Source: Caballeronia concitans (lineage in GTDB: Bacteria; Pseudomonadota; Gammaproteobacteria; Burkholderiales; Burkholderiaceae). Taken from it: a stretch of DNA of 64,000 nt. Shown here in pieces: positions 8,821-18,096 of the stretch. The stretch lies in assembly GCF_001544615.1 (NCBI RefSeq), contig NZ_FCNV02000001.1, forward strand, positions 1,273,602 through 1,337,601, written 5' to 3'. Both the position numbers and the translations under genes were made by a program. Every line of letters begins with the position of its first letter. The stretch's first letter is position 1. A model generated the notes under the pieces. That model searched no databases, had not been told where the DNA came from, and saw nothing but the letters and a program-made list of their open reading frames with translations.

Positions 8821-11514
8821 ATGTCCGCTGTACCCGACGAAGTTCTCAAATATGTCGCCAACGCAAAAGACGACGATCCGCAGGAAACCGCCGAATGGCT
8901 CGAAGCGCTCGATGGCGTGATTTCCGCGGTCGGCCCTGACCGCGCGCACTACCTGATCGAGAAACAAATCGAGTTCGCTCGCGTGCATGGCGAGCACCTG
9001 CCGTTCTCGGCGAACACGCCGTACATCAATACCATCCCCGTCGCCGCGCAGTCGAAGATTCCGGGCGACCAGGACATCGAACACCGCATCCGCTCGTACA
9101 CGCGCTGGAACGCCATCGCGATGGTCCTGCGCGCGGGCAAGGACACCAACGTCGGCGGCCACATCGCATCGTTCGCATCGGCGGCGACGCTGTATGACGT
9201 CGGCTTCAATCACTTCTGGCATGCGCCGTCGAAAGAACACGGCGGCGATCTCGTGTTCGTGCAGGGCCACTCGTCGCCGGGCGTCTACTCGCGCGCGTTC
9301 CTGCTCGGCCGCCTGACCGAGAAGCAACTGAACAACTTCCGCCAGGAAGTGGGCGGCGAGGGCATCTCGTCGTATCCGCATCCGTGGCTGATGCCGGATT
9401 TCTGGCAATTCCCGACCGTCTCGATGGGCTTGGGCCCGATCATGGCGATCTACCAGGCGCGCTTCATGAAGTACATGCAGGCGCGCGGCATCGCGAAGAC
9501 GGACGGCCGCAAGGTCTGGGCGTTCCTCGGCGACGGCGAGACGGACGAGCCGGAATCGCTCGGCGCGATCGGCATGGCCGGGCGCGAGCGTCTCGACAAC
9601 CTCGTGTTCGTCATCAACTGCAATCTGCAGCGTCTGGACGGCCCGGTGCGCGGCAACGGCAAGATCATTCAGGAACTGGAAAGCGAATTCCGTGGCGCGG
9701 GCTGGAACGTCATCAAGGTCATCTGGGGCAGCCGCTGGGACGCGCTCTTCGCACGCGACAAGACCGGCGCGCTCATGCGCCGCATGATGGAAGTCGTCGA
9801 CGGCGAATACCAGACGTACAAGTCGGAGTCGGGCGCGTTCGTGCGCGAGCACTTCTTCAACACGCCGGAACTGAAGGCGCTCGTCGCCGACTGGTCCGAT
9901 GACGACATCTGGAATCTGAATCGCGGCGGCCACGATCCGCACAAGATCTACGCCGCGTTCGACGCCGCGACCAAGACGAAGGGCGCGCCGACCGTCATCC
10001 TCGCCAAGACCATCAAGGGCTATGGCATGGGCGAGCACGGCCAGGCGATGAACATCACGCACCAGCAGAAGAAGCTGCCGATCGACACGCTGAAGAAATT
10101 CCGCGACCAGTTCCGTCTGCCGCTGACCGACGAGCAAATCGCCGACGTGCCGTATCTCACGTTCGAAGAAGGCTCGAAGGAACTGGAGTACATGCGTCAG
10201 AAGCGCATGGACCTGGGCGGCTATCTGCCGTCGCGCCGCGAGAAGGCGGAATCGCTGCCGGTGCCGGCGCTCGCCGCGTTCGAACCGTTGCTCAAGGGCA
10301 CGGGCGAAGGCCGCGAAATCTCCACGACGATGGCCTTCGTGCGGATTCTGAACATCCTGCTGAAGGACAAGGCGCTCGGCAAGCGCATCGTGCCGATCGT
10401 CCCGGACGAATCGCGTACGTTCGGCATGGAAGGCCTCTTCCGCCAGATCGGCATCTGGAATCAGGACGGCCAGAAGTACATTCCGGAAGACTCCGACCAG
10501 CTGATGTTCTACAAGGAATCGGAGACCGGCCAGATTCTGCAGGAAGGCATCAACGAAGCCGGTGGCATGTGTGACTGGATCGCGGCCGCGACGTCGTACT
10601 CGACGCACGGCGAGATCATGATCCCGTTCTACATCTTCTACTCGATGTTCGGCTTTCAGCGCATCGGCGATCTGGCGTGGGCCGCGGGCGACATGCGTTC
10701 GCGCGGCTTCCTCCTGGGCGGCACCGCGGGCCGCACGACGCTCAACGGCGAGGGCCTGCAGCACGAAGACGGCCACTCGCTGCTGTGGGCGGCGTCCGTC
10801 CCGAACTGCGTGAGCTACGACCCGACGTTCGGCTACGAACTCGCGGTCATCATGCAGGACGGCCTGCGCCGCATGGTGGCGGATCAGGAAGACGTGTACT
10901 ACTACATCACCGTGATGAACGAGAACTACGAACATCCGGCGATCCCGCAAGGCGATGCCGTTGCCTCGGACATCATCAAGGGCATGTACGCGTTCAAGAA
11001 GGCCGACGCAGCGGGCAAGGCGCACGTCCAGCTCATGGGCGCGGGCACGATCTTCAACGAAGTCATCGCCGCGGCTCAACTGTTGAAGGACGACTGGGGC
11101 GTTTCCGCCGACCTGTGGAGCGTGCCGAGCTTCACCGAACTGGCCCGCGACGGTCAGGCGTGCGAGCGCTGGAACCTGCTGCATCCGACGGACGAGAAGC
11201 GCGTGCCGCACGTGACGAAGCTGCTCGACGGCGCGAAGGGTCCGGTGATCGCATCGACGGACTACATCCGCGCGCTCGTCGACCAGATTCGCGGCTATGT
11301 TCCGAACAAGTTCGTGGTGCTCGGCACCGACGGCTACGGCCGCTCGGACACGCGCGAGGCGCTGCGCCACTTCTTCGAAGTCGACCGCTATTGGGTGACG
11401 CTGGCCGCGCTGAACGCGCTGGCCGACGAAGGCACGATCGAGCGCAAGGTCGTCGCCGAGGCGATCAAGAAGTACAACCTCGACCCGTCCAAACCCAACC
11501 CGATGACCGTCTAA
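8821..11514 (+). CDS. aceE: pyruvate dehydrogenase E1 component, homodimeric type
   Basis: Thiamine-diphosphate enzyme that decarboxylates pyruvate and acetylates the lipoyl group of E2, linking glycolysis to the TCA cycle. 897 residues, close to the usual 885-900 for single-chain E1. The thiamine-binding motif begins with GDGETDEPES near residue 237 and ends with NCNLQRLDG near residue 264; the family segments SYPHPWLMPDFWQFPTVSMG and HGQAMNITHQQKKLP are present. The ATG at 8821 has an AGGAGA ribosome site 6-8 bases upstream and gives the normal start; the open frame extends further 5' but without support. First gene of aceE-aceF-lpdA. Confidence 0.98.
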   Translation: MSAVPDEVLKYVANAKDDDPQETAEWLEALDGVISAVGPDRAHYLIEKQIEFARVHGEHLPFSANTPYINTIPVAAQSKIPGDQDIEHRIRSYTRWNAIAMVLRAGKDTNVGGHIASFASAATLYDVGFNHFWHAPSKEHGGDLVFVQGHSSPGVYSRAFLLGRLTEKQLNNFRQEVGGEGISSYPHPWLMPDFWQFPTVSMGLGPIMAIYQARFMKYMQARGIAKTDGRKVWAFLGDGETDEPESLGAIGMAGRERLDNLVFVINCNLQRLDGPVRGNGKIIQELESEFRGAGWNVIKVIWGSRWDALFARDKTGALMRRMMEVVDGEYQTYKSESGAFVREHFFNTPELKALVADWSDDDIWNLNRGGHDPHKIYAAFDAATKTKGAPTVILAKTIKGYGMGEHGQAMNITHQQKKLPIDTLKKFRDQFRLPLTDEQIADVPYLTFEEGSKELEYMRQKRMDLGGYLPSRREKAESLPVPALAAFEPLLKGTGEGREISTTMAFVRILNILLKDKALGKRIVPIVPDESRTFGMEGLFRQIGIWNQDGQKYIPEDSDQLMFYKESETGQILQEGINEAGGMCDWIAAATSYSTHGEIMIPFYIFYSMFGFQRIGDLAWAAGDMRSRGFLLGGTAGRTTLNGEGLQHEDGHSLLWAASVPNCVSYDPTFGYELAVIMQDGLRRMVADQEDVYYYITVMNENYEHPAIPQGDAVASDIIKGMYAFKKADAAGKAHVQLMGAGTIFNEVIAAAQLLKDDWGVSADLWSVPSFTELARDGQACERWNLLHPTDEKRVPHVTKLLDGAKGPVIASTDYIRALVDQIRGYVPNKFVVLGTDGYGRSDTREALRHFFEVDRYWVTLAALNALADEGTIERKVVAEAIKKYNLDPSKPNPMTV

Positions 11515-11594
11515 AGGCATCGCCCCCGAGCGTTGTGACGCGGCCTCTTTCCGAAGCGGAAGGAGGCCCGCGTGCAACCCAGGAGACACTAATA

Positions 11595-13259
11595 ATGAGT
11601 CAAGCGATCGAAGTCAAAGTGCCGGACATCGGCGATTTCAAGGACATCCCCGTGATCGAAGTGCTGGTCAAGGTGGGTGATACGGTCGAGCCCGAGCAGT
11701 CGCTCGTCACGCTCGAATCCGACAAGGCGACGATGGACGTGCCCAGTTCCGCGGCGGGCACCGTCAAGGAAGTGAGGGTCAAGGTCGGCGACAACGTGTC
11801 GGAAGGCACGCTCATCGTCGTGCTGGAAGGCGGCGCGAACGGCGCGGCCTCGCCCGCTGCGCCCGCGAAGCAGGAAGCGCCCGCGCAGACGCAAACCCAA
11901 GCCCAAGCGCAGCCCGCGCAGGCGTCGGGCGGCGGCGGATCGGTCGAAGTGAAGGTGCCGGATATCGGCGACTTCAAGGACATTCCGATCATCGAGATCG
12001 GCGTCAAGGTCGGCGACAAGGTGGAGAAGGAGCAGTCGCTCGTCACGCTGGAATCCGACAAGGCGACGATGGACGTGCCGAGCCCCGCATCGGGCACGGT
12101 CAAGGAACTGAAAGTCAAGGTCGGCGATACGGTCTCCGAAGGATCGCTGATTCTCGTGCTGGAAGGCGGCGACGGCGCGCCTGCTGCAGCAGCGGCTCCG
12201 AAGCAGGAACCCGCGAAGCCGGTCGAAGCGCCGTCCGATGCGCCCGCGAAGCCCGCGCCCGCATCGGCCGCAAAGGAAGCGCCGTCCGCGCTCGCGCAGG
12301 CGCCCGTGATGCCCGCCGGCGACGGCTTGCGCACGTCGAGCCACGCGTCGCCGTCGGTGCGCAAGTTCGCGCGCGAGCTGGGCGTCGATGTCACGCGCGT
12401 GAAGGGCACCGGTCCGAAGGGCCGCATCACGCAGGGCGACGTCACCGCGTTCGTGAAGGGCGTGATGACGGGTCAGGGCGCGGCGCCCGCCGCGGCGGCT
12501 GCACCGGCTGGCGGTGGCGGCGGCGAGTTGGGTCTGCTGCCGTGGCCGAAGATCGACTTCACGAAGTTCGGTCCGGTCGATCCGAAGCCGCTGTCGCGCA
12601 TCAAGAAGATTTCGGGCGCGAACCTGCATCGCAACTGGGTGATGATCCCGCACGTCACGAACAACGACGAAGCGGACATCACCGAGCTGGAAGCGTTGCG
12701 CGTGAAGCTCAACAAGGAAAACGAGAAGGCCGGCGTGAAGATCACGATGCTGGCGTTCGTCATCAAGGCGGTCGTGTCGGCGCTGAAGAAGTTCCCGACC
12801 TTCAATGCGAGCCTCGACGGCGACAACCTCGTCTTCAAGCAGTACTACCACGTCGGTTTCGCGGCCGATACGCCGAACGGCCTCGTCGTTCCGGTCATCC
12901 GCGATGCGGACAAGAAGGGCTTGATCGATATCGCGAAGGAGATGGCGGATCTGTCGAAGCTCGCGCGCGAAGGCAAGCTGAAGCCGGATCAGATGCAGGG
13001 CGGCTGCTTCTCGATTTCGTCGCTGGGCGGCATCGGCGGAACGAACTTCACGCCGATCATCAACGCGCCCGAAGTGGCCATTCTCGGCCTGTCGCGCGGC
13101 CAGATGAAGCCCGTGTGGGACGGCAAGCAGTTCGTGCCGCGCCTCACGCTGCCGCTGTCGCTGTCGTACGACCATCGCGTCATCGACGGCGCCGAGGCCG
13201 CGCGCTTCAACGCGTATCTGTCGGGGATTCTGGCGGACTTCCGTCGCGTGATTCTTTGA
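11595..13259 (+). CDS. aceF: dihydrolipoyllysine-residue acetyltransferase (E2 of pyruvate dehydrogenase)
   Basis: 554 residues. Two N-terminal lipoyl domains, each with the lipoylated Lys in ESDKATMDVP (about residues 43 and 155), joined by Ala/Pro/Gln-rich flexible linkers; a peripheral-subunit-binding domain (about 245-290, containing PSVRKFARELGVD and GPKGRITQGD); and the catalytic core ending with the acetyltransferase motif DHRVIDG near residue 525. Transfers the acetyl group from lipoyl-Lys to CoA and forms the core of the complex. Begins 80 bases after aceE with an AGGAGA ribosome site. Three lipoyl domains are common in enterobacteria; two are seen here. Confidence 0.97.
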   Translation: MSQAIEVKVPDIGDFKDIPVIEVLVKVGDTVEPEQSLVTLESDKATMDVPSSAAGTVKEVRVKVGDNVSEGTLIVVLEGGANGAASPAAPAKQEAPAQTQTQAQAQPAQASGGGGSVEVKVPDIGDFKDIPIIEIGVKVGDKVEKEQSLVTLESDKATMDVPSPASGTVKELKVKVGDTVSEGSLILVLEGGDGAPAAAAAPKQEPAKPVEAPSDAPAKPAPASAAKEAPSALAQAPVMPAGDGLRTSSHASPSVRKFARELGVDVTRVKGTGPKGRITQGDVTAFVKGVMTGQGAAPAAAAAPAGGGGGELGLLPWPKIDFTKFGPVDPKPLSRIKKISGANLHRNWVMIPHVTNNDEADITELEALRVKLNKENEKAGVKITMLAFVIKAVVSALKKFPTFNASLDGDNLVFKQYYHVGFAADTPNGLVVPVIRDADKKGLIDIAKEMADLSKLAREGKLKPDQMQGGCFSISSLGGIGGTNFTPIINAPEVAILGLSRGQMKPVWDGKQFVPRLTLPLSLSYDHRVIDGAEAARFNAYLSGILADFRRVIL

Positions 13260-13333
13260 TCTTCTGATCTGACCGACGGCGGAACCTCGGGCGTTGCCAT
13301 GAGGTTCCATCCGCACATCTCTTAGGGGACAAC

Positions 13334-15397
13334 ATGAGTCTCGTCGAACTAAAAGTACCCGATATCGGCGACTTCTCCGATGTCGATGTCATCGAAGTCA
13401 ATATCAAGCCCGGCGACGTCATCGAAAAGGAACAGGGCGTCATCACGCTCGAAACCGACAAGGCGACGATGGAAGTGCCCGCCGATGTCGCTGGCACCAT
13501 CAAGGAAGTGAAGGTCAAGCAGGGCGACAAGGTCAGCCAGGGCTCGGTCATCGCGATGATCGAAACCGAAGGCGCCGCAGCCGCTCCTTCGCCTGCACCG
13601 GCACCCGCCGCTGCGCCTGCGCCGGCTGCTGCTTCGGGCGGCGCAGCGCAAGACGTGAAGGTGCCGGATATCGGCGACTTCAAGGACATTCCGGTCATCG
13701 AAGTCCACGTGAAGCCGGGCGATACCGTCGAGAAGGAGCAATCGCTCGTCACGCTCGAATCCGACAAGGCGACGATGGACGTGCCGTCGCCCGCCGCGGG
13801 CACGGTCAAGGAAGTGAAGATCAAGGTCGGCGACAACGTGTCGGAAGGCACGCTGATCCTGACGCTCGAAGCGCAGGGCGGCGGCACGACGCAAACGCCG
13901 ACGAAACCGGCCGCCGCGCAGCCGCAGCCGGCGGAAAAGGCGAGCGCCGCGCCCGCGCCGCAGGCGGGCAGCTACTCGGGCAGCGCGGATGTCGAATGCG
14001 ACATGCTCGTGCTCGGCGCGGGCCCCGGCGGTTATTCCGCTGCGTTCCGTTCCGCCGACCTCGGCATGAACACCGTGCTCGTCGAACGTTATTCGACGCT
14101 CGGCGGCGTGTGTCTGAACGTCGGCTGCATTCCGTCGAAGGCGCTGCTGCATACCGCGCTCGTGATGGACGAAACGAAGGAACTGGCTGCGCACGGCATC
14201 AGCTTCGGCGAGCCGAAGATCGATCTCGACAAGCTGCGCGGCTTCAAGGAAGGCGTCGTCAAGAAGCTGACCGGCGGTCTCGCGGGCATGGCGAAGGCGC
14301 GCAAGGTGCAAGTGGTGACGGGCGTCGGCACGTTCGTCGATCCGCATCACATGGAAGTGCAGGGCGAGGGCGGCAAGAAGGTCGTGAAGTTCAAGCAGGC
14401 GATCATCGCGGCGGGCTCGCAGTCGGTGAAGCTGCCGTTCTTCCCGGACGATCCGCGCGTCGTCGATTCGACCGGCGCGCTCGAATTGCGTCAGTTGCCC
14501 AAGCGCATGCTGGTGGTGGGCGGCGGCATCATCGGGCTGGAAATGGCGACCGTGTATTCGACGCTCGGTGCGGAAATCGATGTCGTCGAAATGCTCGATG
14601 GCCTGATGGTCGGCGCGGACCGCGATCTCGTGAAGGTCTGGGAGAAATTCAACGCCAAGCGCTTCGCCAACGTCATGCTCAAGACGAAGACCACGAAGGC
14701 CGAAGCGAAGGACGACGGCATCTACGTCACGTTCGAAGGCGAGAAGGCGCCGGCCGAGCCGCAACGCTACGACCTCGTGCTGCTGGCGGTCGGCCGCAGC
14801 CCGAACGGCGGAAAGATCGGCGCGGACAAGGCGGGCGTCGCGGTGACGGATCGCGGCTTCATCAACGTCGACAAGCAGATGCGCACCAACGTGCCGCACA
14901 TTTTCGCGATCGGCGATCTCGTCGGCCAGCCGATGCTCGCGCACAAGGCTGTGCACGAAGGCCACGTCGCGGCGGAAGCGGCACACGGCGAGAAGGCGTA
15001 TTTCGACGCGTTGCAGATTCCGTCGGTGGCTTACACCGATCCGGAAGTGGCGTGGGCCGGCAAGACCGAGGAGCAGTGCAAGGCCGAAGGCGTCAAGTAC
15101 GGCAAAGCGGTGTTCCCGTGGGCCGCGTCGGGCCGCGCGATCGCCAATGGCCGCGACGAAGGCTTCACGAAGCTGATCTTCGACGAAGAGACGCATCGCG
15201 TGATCGGCGGCGGGATCGTCGGCTTGAATGCGGGCGATCTGATCAGCGAAGTGTGCCTCGCGATCGAGATGGGCGCGGACGCGACGGATATCGGCAAGAC
15301 GATTCACCCGCACCCGACGCTCGGCGAATCGGTCGGCATGGCCGCCGAGTTGTACGAAGGCGTGTGTACGGATCTGCCGCCGCAGCGCAAGAAGTAA
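13334..15397 (+). CDS. lpdA: dihydrolipoyl dehydrogenase (E3) with two N-terminal lipoyl domains
   Basis: 687 residues, much longer than the 470-residue basic E3. Residues about 3-75 and 113-185 are two lipoyl domains (Lys in ETDKATMEVP and ESDKATMDVP) joined by Ala/Pro linkers. The flavoprotein begins near residue 222 with the FAD motif GAGPGGYSAAF; the redox disulphide CLNVGC lies near residue 260, the NAD-binding GGGIIGLE near residue 396, and the C-terminal catalytic HPHPTLGE near residue 657. It reoxidises dihydrolipoyl groups of E2 with NAD. Some bacteria have one lipoyl domain on E3; two is notable. A GGGGAC ribosome site precedes the ATG. Last gene of the operon, followed by a strong terminator. 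Confidence 0.96.
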   Translation: MSLVELKVPDIGDFSDVDVIEVNIKPGDVIEKEQGVITLETDKATMEVPADVAGTIKEVKVKQGDKVSQGSVIAMIETEGAAAAPSPAPAPAAAPAPAAASGGAAQDVKVPDIGDFKDIPVIEVHVKPGDTVEKEQSLVTLESDKATMDVPSPAAGTVKEVKIKVGDNVSEGTLILTLEAQGGGTTQTPTKPAAAQPQPAEKASAAPAPQAGSYSGSADVECDMLVLGAGPGGYSAAFRSADLGMNTVLVERYSTLGGVCLNVGCIPSKALLHTALVMDETKELAAHGISFGEPKIDLDKLRGFKEGVVKKLTGGLAGMAKARKVQVVTGVGTFVDPHHMEVQGEGGKKVVKFKQAIIAAGSQSVKLPFFPDDPRVVDSTGALELRQLPKRMLVVGGGIIGLEMATVYSTLGAEIDVVEMLDGLMVGADRDLVKVWEKFNAKRFANVMLKTKTTKAEAKDDGIYVTFEGEKAPAEPQRYDLVLLAVGRSPNGGKIGADKAGVAVTDRGFINVDKQMRTNVPHIFAIGDLVGQPMLAHKAVHEGHVAAEAAHGEKAYFDALQIPSVAYTDPEVAWAGKTEEQCKAEGVKYGKAVFPWAASGRAIANGRDEGFTKLIFDEETHRVIGGGIVGLNAGDLISEVCLAIEMGADATDIGKTIHPHPTLGESVGMAAELYEGVCTDLPPQRKK

Positions 15398-15417
15398 TCG
15401 CGGCGCCCGTATGCGCA

Positions 15418-15453
15418 AAAGGCGCGTTCCCGAAAGGGGACGCGCCTTTTTTT
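15418..15453 (+). terminator. intrinsic terminator of aceEF-lpdA
   Basis: G/C-rich 11-bp stem (GGCGCGTTCCC with GGGGACGCGCC, one G-T pair), GAAA loop, then a run of seven T. It sits 20 bases after the lpdA stop. Confidence 0.9.
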
Positions 15454-15477
15454 CAACTCATTTTCTCGCGATAAACG

Positions 15478-15501
15478 AAAAACCCGGCCGGAGCCGGGTT
15501 T
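15478..15501 (-). terminator. intrinsic terminator of the phasin gene
   Basis: AAACCCGGC / GCCGGGTTT stem with a CGGA loop; on the minus strand it is followed by a T run. It lies about 50 bases after the phasin stop. Confidence 0.8.
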
Positions 15502-15548
15502 CTTGCTTCATCCATCGCATGCAGCGTCCAAAGGACGCCGGCGAAGAC

Positions 15549-16136
15549 TTAGGCGACGGTGCGCTTGGCCGAGACCGAAGCGGTGCGGGCAGCTTGCTCG
15601 GTCGCTTGCGTGGCAGCCTTCGTCGCGGCCGTGGCGGCGGCGTTGAAGTTGCTTTCCGCGATTTCGACGGCTTGCTTCGTTGCCTTATGAACCGTTTCGT
15701 ACGTCGTGTTGGCGGCGGTGATGGCCGACTTCATCACGGCGACGGCCGTTTCCGAACCGGCGGGCGCATTCTTCGCGACGTTGTCGACGAGCGTTTGAAC
15801 CTTGCGGTTCTGCTCTTCGTATTGCGCTTCAGCGACGCGGGCGAATTCGGCTTGCGTAGCCGATGCGATTTCATACAGGTGACGGCCGTACGACAGCACC
15901 TTTTCCGCGACCGGCTGGGACAGGCTGGCTTGCAGCGCGAGGAGTTCCTGCGCGTCCTTGACGGACAGCGCGCGTTGCGTGTTTTCCTGGCTTTCGGCAA
16001 GCGTCGACTTCACGACTTGCAGATTCAGTTCGACCAGCTTTTCGATGCCTTCGAACGCCTTGTTCGTCAGACCGAACAGCGTGTCGAAGTTGGCTTTTTG
16101 CGCAGCGGCGATTTGCTCGGGGGTCAACAACGTCAT
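15549..16136 (-). CDS. phaP: phasin family protein (PHA granule-associated)
   Basis: 195-residue helical protein beginning [23 protein letters not shown], the typical start of the Burkholderiales phasin family; phasins coat polyhydroxyalkanoate granules and control their size. The sequence is rich in Ala, Glu, Gln and Thr with few Gly or Pro, compatible with long amphipathic helices, and has an Ala/Thr-rich C terminus (about 160-195) of the kind involved in oligomerisation. The ATG at 16136 is preceded by AGGAG 7 bases upstream; a longer open frame exists but lacks such a site. A palindrome 140 bases upstream may be a PhaR-type operator. Single-gene unit with its own terminator. Confidence 0.93.
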   Translation of the reverse strand: MTLLTPEQIAAAQKANFDTLFGLTNKAFEGIEKLVELNLQVVKSTLAESQENTQRALSVKDAQELLALQASLSQPVAEKVLSYGRHLYEIASATQAEFARVAEAQYEEQNRKVQTLVDNVAKNAPAGSETAVAVMKSAITAANTTYETVHKATKQAVEIAESNFNAAATAATKAATQATEQAARTASVSAKRTVA

Positions 16137-16824
16137 CTCAGGCTCCTGATAGCCGACCCATCGATGCGGGTCGTGGTTTGGTGGGTGCAGCAGCTTGCTG
16201 CCAGATGGTGCAGCTCCGATTGGTGCGTCGCAACATGGAACCCATTTTAGAGATATTCTTATCGATGTCAAGCGGTTTTTGTGCATTGCACAAATAGTGG
16301 AAAACCCTTGCCAAACAATATGTTAAGTAAGCGCTGATGGTGTGAGGAAACAAGCAGCGTGCGCGGCGTGCACCGGCGTGGCTCGCAGCCCAGAGGAAGC
16401 GGACGGCGAATGGTGATAGGAAAATTCGCGTGATCGTCTTACTTTTCGGACGATGCCGTACACCAAATTGTCAAAGAACCGTTAACATTTCGGCTGACGA
16501 CTCAACGCTTCTCACAGCACGTCGACGGGTAATAGGTTATTGGTCAAGCCAGCAAAGCCCGGCAGCGTCGTTCTTAAAGTTACCTCTCAAGTTCGAGAAA
16601 GTTTTGCCGATAACGCGTAGGCGACGAAGTCGAAAGCGTGTTTTTCGCAGAACCGGTTGCGCGGGGCCCGATCGTTTTTTCCGATCAATGCGCGCAATGT
16701 TTCAGAATCAAGCAATCGCCGCTTACAAATCGGTTTAACGTGCGTCGATAAGTGCTTAATATTGCTTAAATTTCGCAGCTTCACTACACTTGGCGGTACT
16801 CTCCAGCCGCCCTATAGAACACTA
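16137..16824. other. long divergent intergenic region between phaP and the S11 peptidase gene
   Basis: About 690 bases without a credible gene; short open frames here lack ribosome sites and typical codon use. It must hold promoters for both genes. It includes the palindrome at 16278-16294 on the phasin side. Composition is markedly more A/T-rich than the flanking genes, especially 16440-16800. Confidence 0.6.
16278..16294. promoter_or_regulatory. 17-bp palindrome upstream of phaP, candidate PhaR operator
   Basis: TTTGTGCAtTGCACAAA: perfect 8-bp arms around one central base, 142 bases upstream of the phasin ATG. PhaR repressors of PHA-forming bacteria bind sites rich in TGCA near phaP promoters; assignment here is inference. 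Confidence 0.45.
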
Positions 16825-18009
16825 ATGAAAACCGAAATGTTTTCGTCGCTGAAGGTGGTGCATGGCGTGGCATTGCGCTCCGCATTGTCGATCGCCGTTT
16901 CGCTCGCCGTCGCGACATCCTTCGCAGTGGCTCCGGCTGAAGCCCTCGCCAAAACCACCAGCAGCAAAACCGTCAAACACACCGCCAAACCGGCCGCCGA
17001 AAGCAAGACCGCCAAGCCCGCCCGCGTGGCGAAGGCGGCTAAAGGTGCGCGCGCAGCCAAGGTCGCGGCCGCCAATGAGGACGACGACGCGCCCAAGGCA
17101 TCGCGCAAGCATCGCGTGAACTATCGGATGGACCCGCGTGCGCGCCGCGCCGCAGTGCATTCGGTGGCGTATCAGCCGCGCGCGACGTCGGTCGGACAGG
17201 CGTTCGGCCTGCATGACACGCCCGACAGCCTCGCGTTGCGTTCGAGCGTCGCCTACGTCGTCGATCAGGGCACGTCCGAGACGCTCTTCGACAAGAACTC
17301 GCGCGCCGTGGTGCCGATCGCGTCCATCACCAAGCTGATGACGGCAATGGTCACGCTCGACGCGCACTTGCCGCTCACCGAAGAAATGACGGTGACGGAC
17401 GAAGACCGCGACTACGAGAAGTACACGGGCTCGCGGCTCGCGGTGGGATCGGTGCTGAATCGCGAAGACATGCTGCATATCGCGCTGATGGCGTCGGAAA
17501 ACCGTGCGGCGGCGGCGTTGTCGCGCTACTACCCGGGCGGGCGTCCGGCGTTCATCGCCGCGATGAACGCGAAGGCGAAGGCGCTCGGCATGACCGACAC
17601 GCACTTCGAGAATTCCACCGGCCTCACGAGCCTGAACGTATCGAGCGCGCGCGATCTCGTGAAGATGGTCAACGCGGCGTATCAATATCCGCTGATCCGC
17701 AAGTTCTCGACGGATCGCAGCTACGAAGTCTTCACCGGCAAGCGCACGCTTGCGTACAACAGCACGAATGCGCTGGTACGCAATGCGTCGTGGGATATCG
17801 GCTTGCAGAAGACCGGGTTCATCAACGAGGCGGGCGAATGCCTCGTGATGCAGGCGAACGTGCATGGCCGGCCGGTCATCATCGTGCTGCTGGATTCCTA
17901 CGGCAAGTACTCGCGTTTCGCCGATGCAGGCCGCCTGCGCTCGTATCTCGATACGCTCGGCGAGCCGCGCATCATGAGTGCGGACATGGGCGGCGGCGCG
18001 AATCCCTGA
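16825..18009 (+). CDS. D-alanyl-D-alanine carboxypeptidase/endopeptidase, S11 family (PbpG-like)
   Basis: 394 residues, exported (signal peptide about 1-40, cleavage near AEALA). A Lys/Ala-rich linker (about 41-110) leads into the penicillin-binding domain with all three active-site motifs: SITK (Ser nucleophile near residue 170), SEN (near 229) and KTG (near 330). It is expected to trim or cut peptidoglycan peptide bridges in the periplasm. The layout with an early basic linker resembles PbpG (PBP7) rather than DacA; no C-terminal amphipathic anchor is evident. The start ATG at 16825 begins directly at the signal peptide. A strong terminator follows the stop. Confidence 0.9.
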   Translation: MKTEMFSSLKVVHGVALRSALSIAVSLAVATSFAVAPAEALAKTTSSKTVKHTAKPAAESKTAKPARVAKAAKGARAAKVAAANEDDDAPKASRKHRVNYRMDPRARRAAVHSVAYQPRATSVGQAFGLHDTPDSLALRSSVAYVVDQGTSETLFDKNSRAVVPIASITKLMTAMVTLDAHLPLTEEMTVTDEDRDYEKYTGSRLAVGSVLNREDMLHIALMASENRAAAALSRYYPGGRPAFIAAMNAKAKALGMTDTHFENSTGLTSLNVSSARDLVKMVNAAYQYPLIRKFSTDRSYEVFTGKRTLAYNSTNALVRNASWDIGLQKTGFINEAGECLVMQANVHGRPVIIVLLDSYGKYSRFADAGRLRSYLDTLGEPRIMSADMGGGANP

Positions 18010-18040
18010 GCGGATTTCCGGAAAGCTTTAGCCGAAAAGA

Positions 18041-18077
18041 AAGCCGGATGCGTCGCGAGACGCATCCGGCTTTTTCA
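18041..18077. terminator. intrinsic terminator between the S11 peptidase and IclR genes
   Basis: 14-bp perfect arms (AAGCCGGATGCGTC / GACGCATCCGGCTT) with a GCGA loop and T run on the plus strand; the A-rich 5' side gives a T run on the minus strand too, so it can serve both converging genes. Confidence 0.9.
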
Positions 18078-18096
18078 TTCAAGCGCGAGCGGCGCT

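Noticed and set aside
8803-11589. Very long open frame on the minus strand opposite aceE
   Set aside because: It mirrors aceE codons in a G/C-rich genome, is Arg/His/Val-rich and has no recognisable domain, while aceE is certain.
13349-15418. Long minus-strand open frame opposite lpdA
   Set aside because: Composition of a shadow frame; lpdA on the other strand is secure.
16430-16738. 102-codon open frame between phaP and the S11 peptidase gene
   Set aside because: No ribosome site, poor codon bias and a product with no protein-like features.
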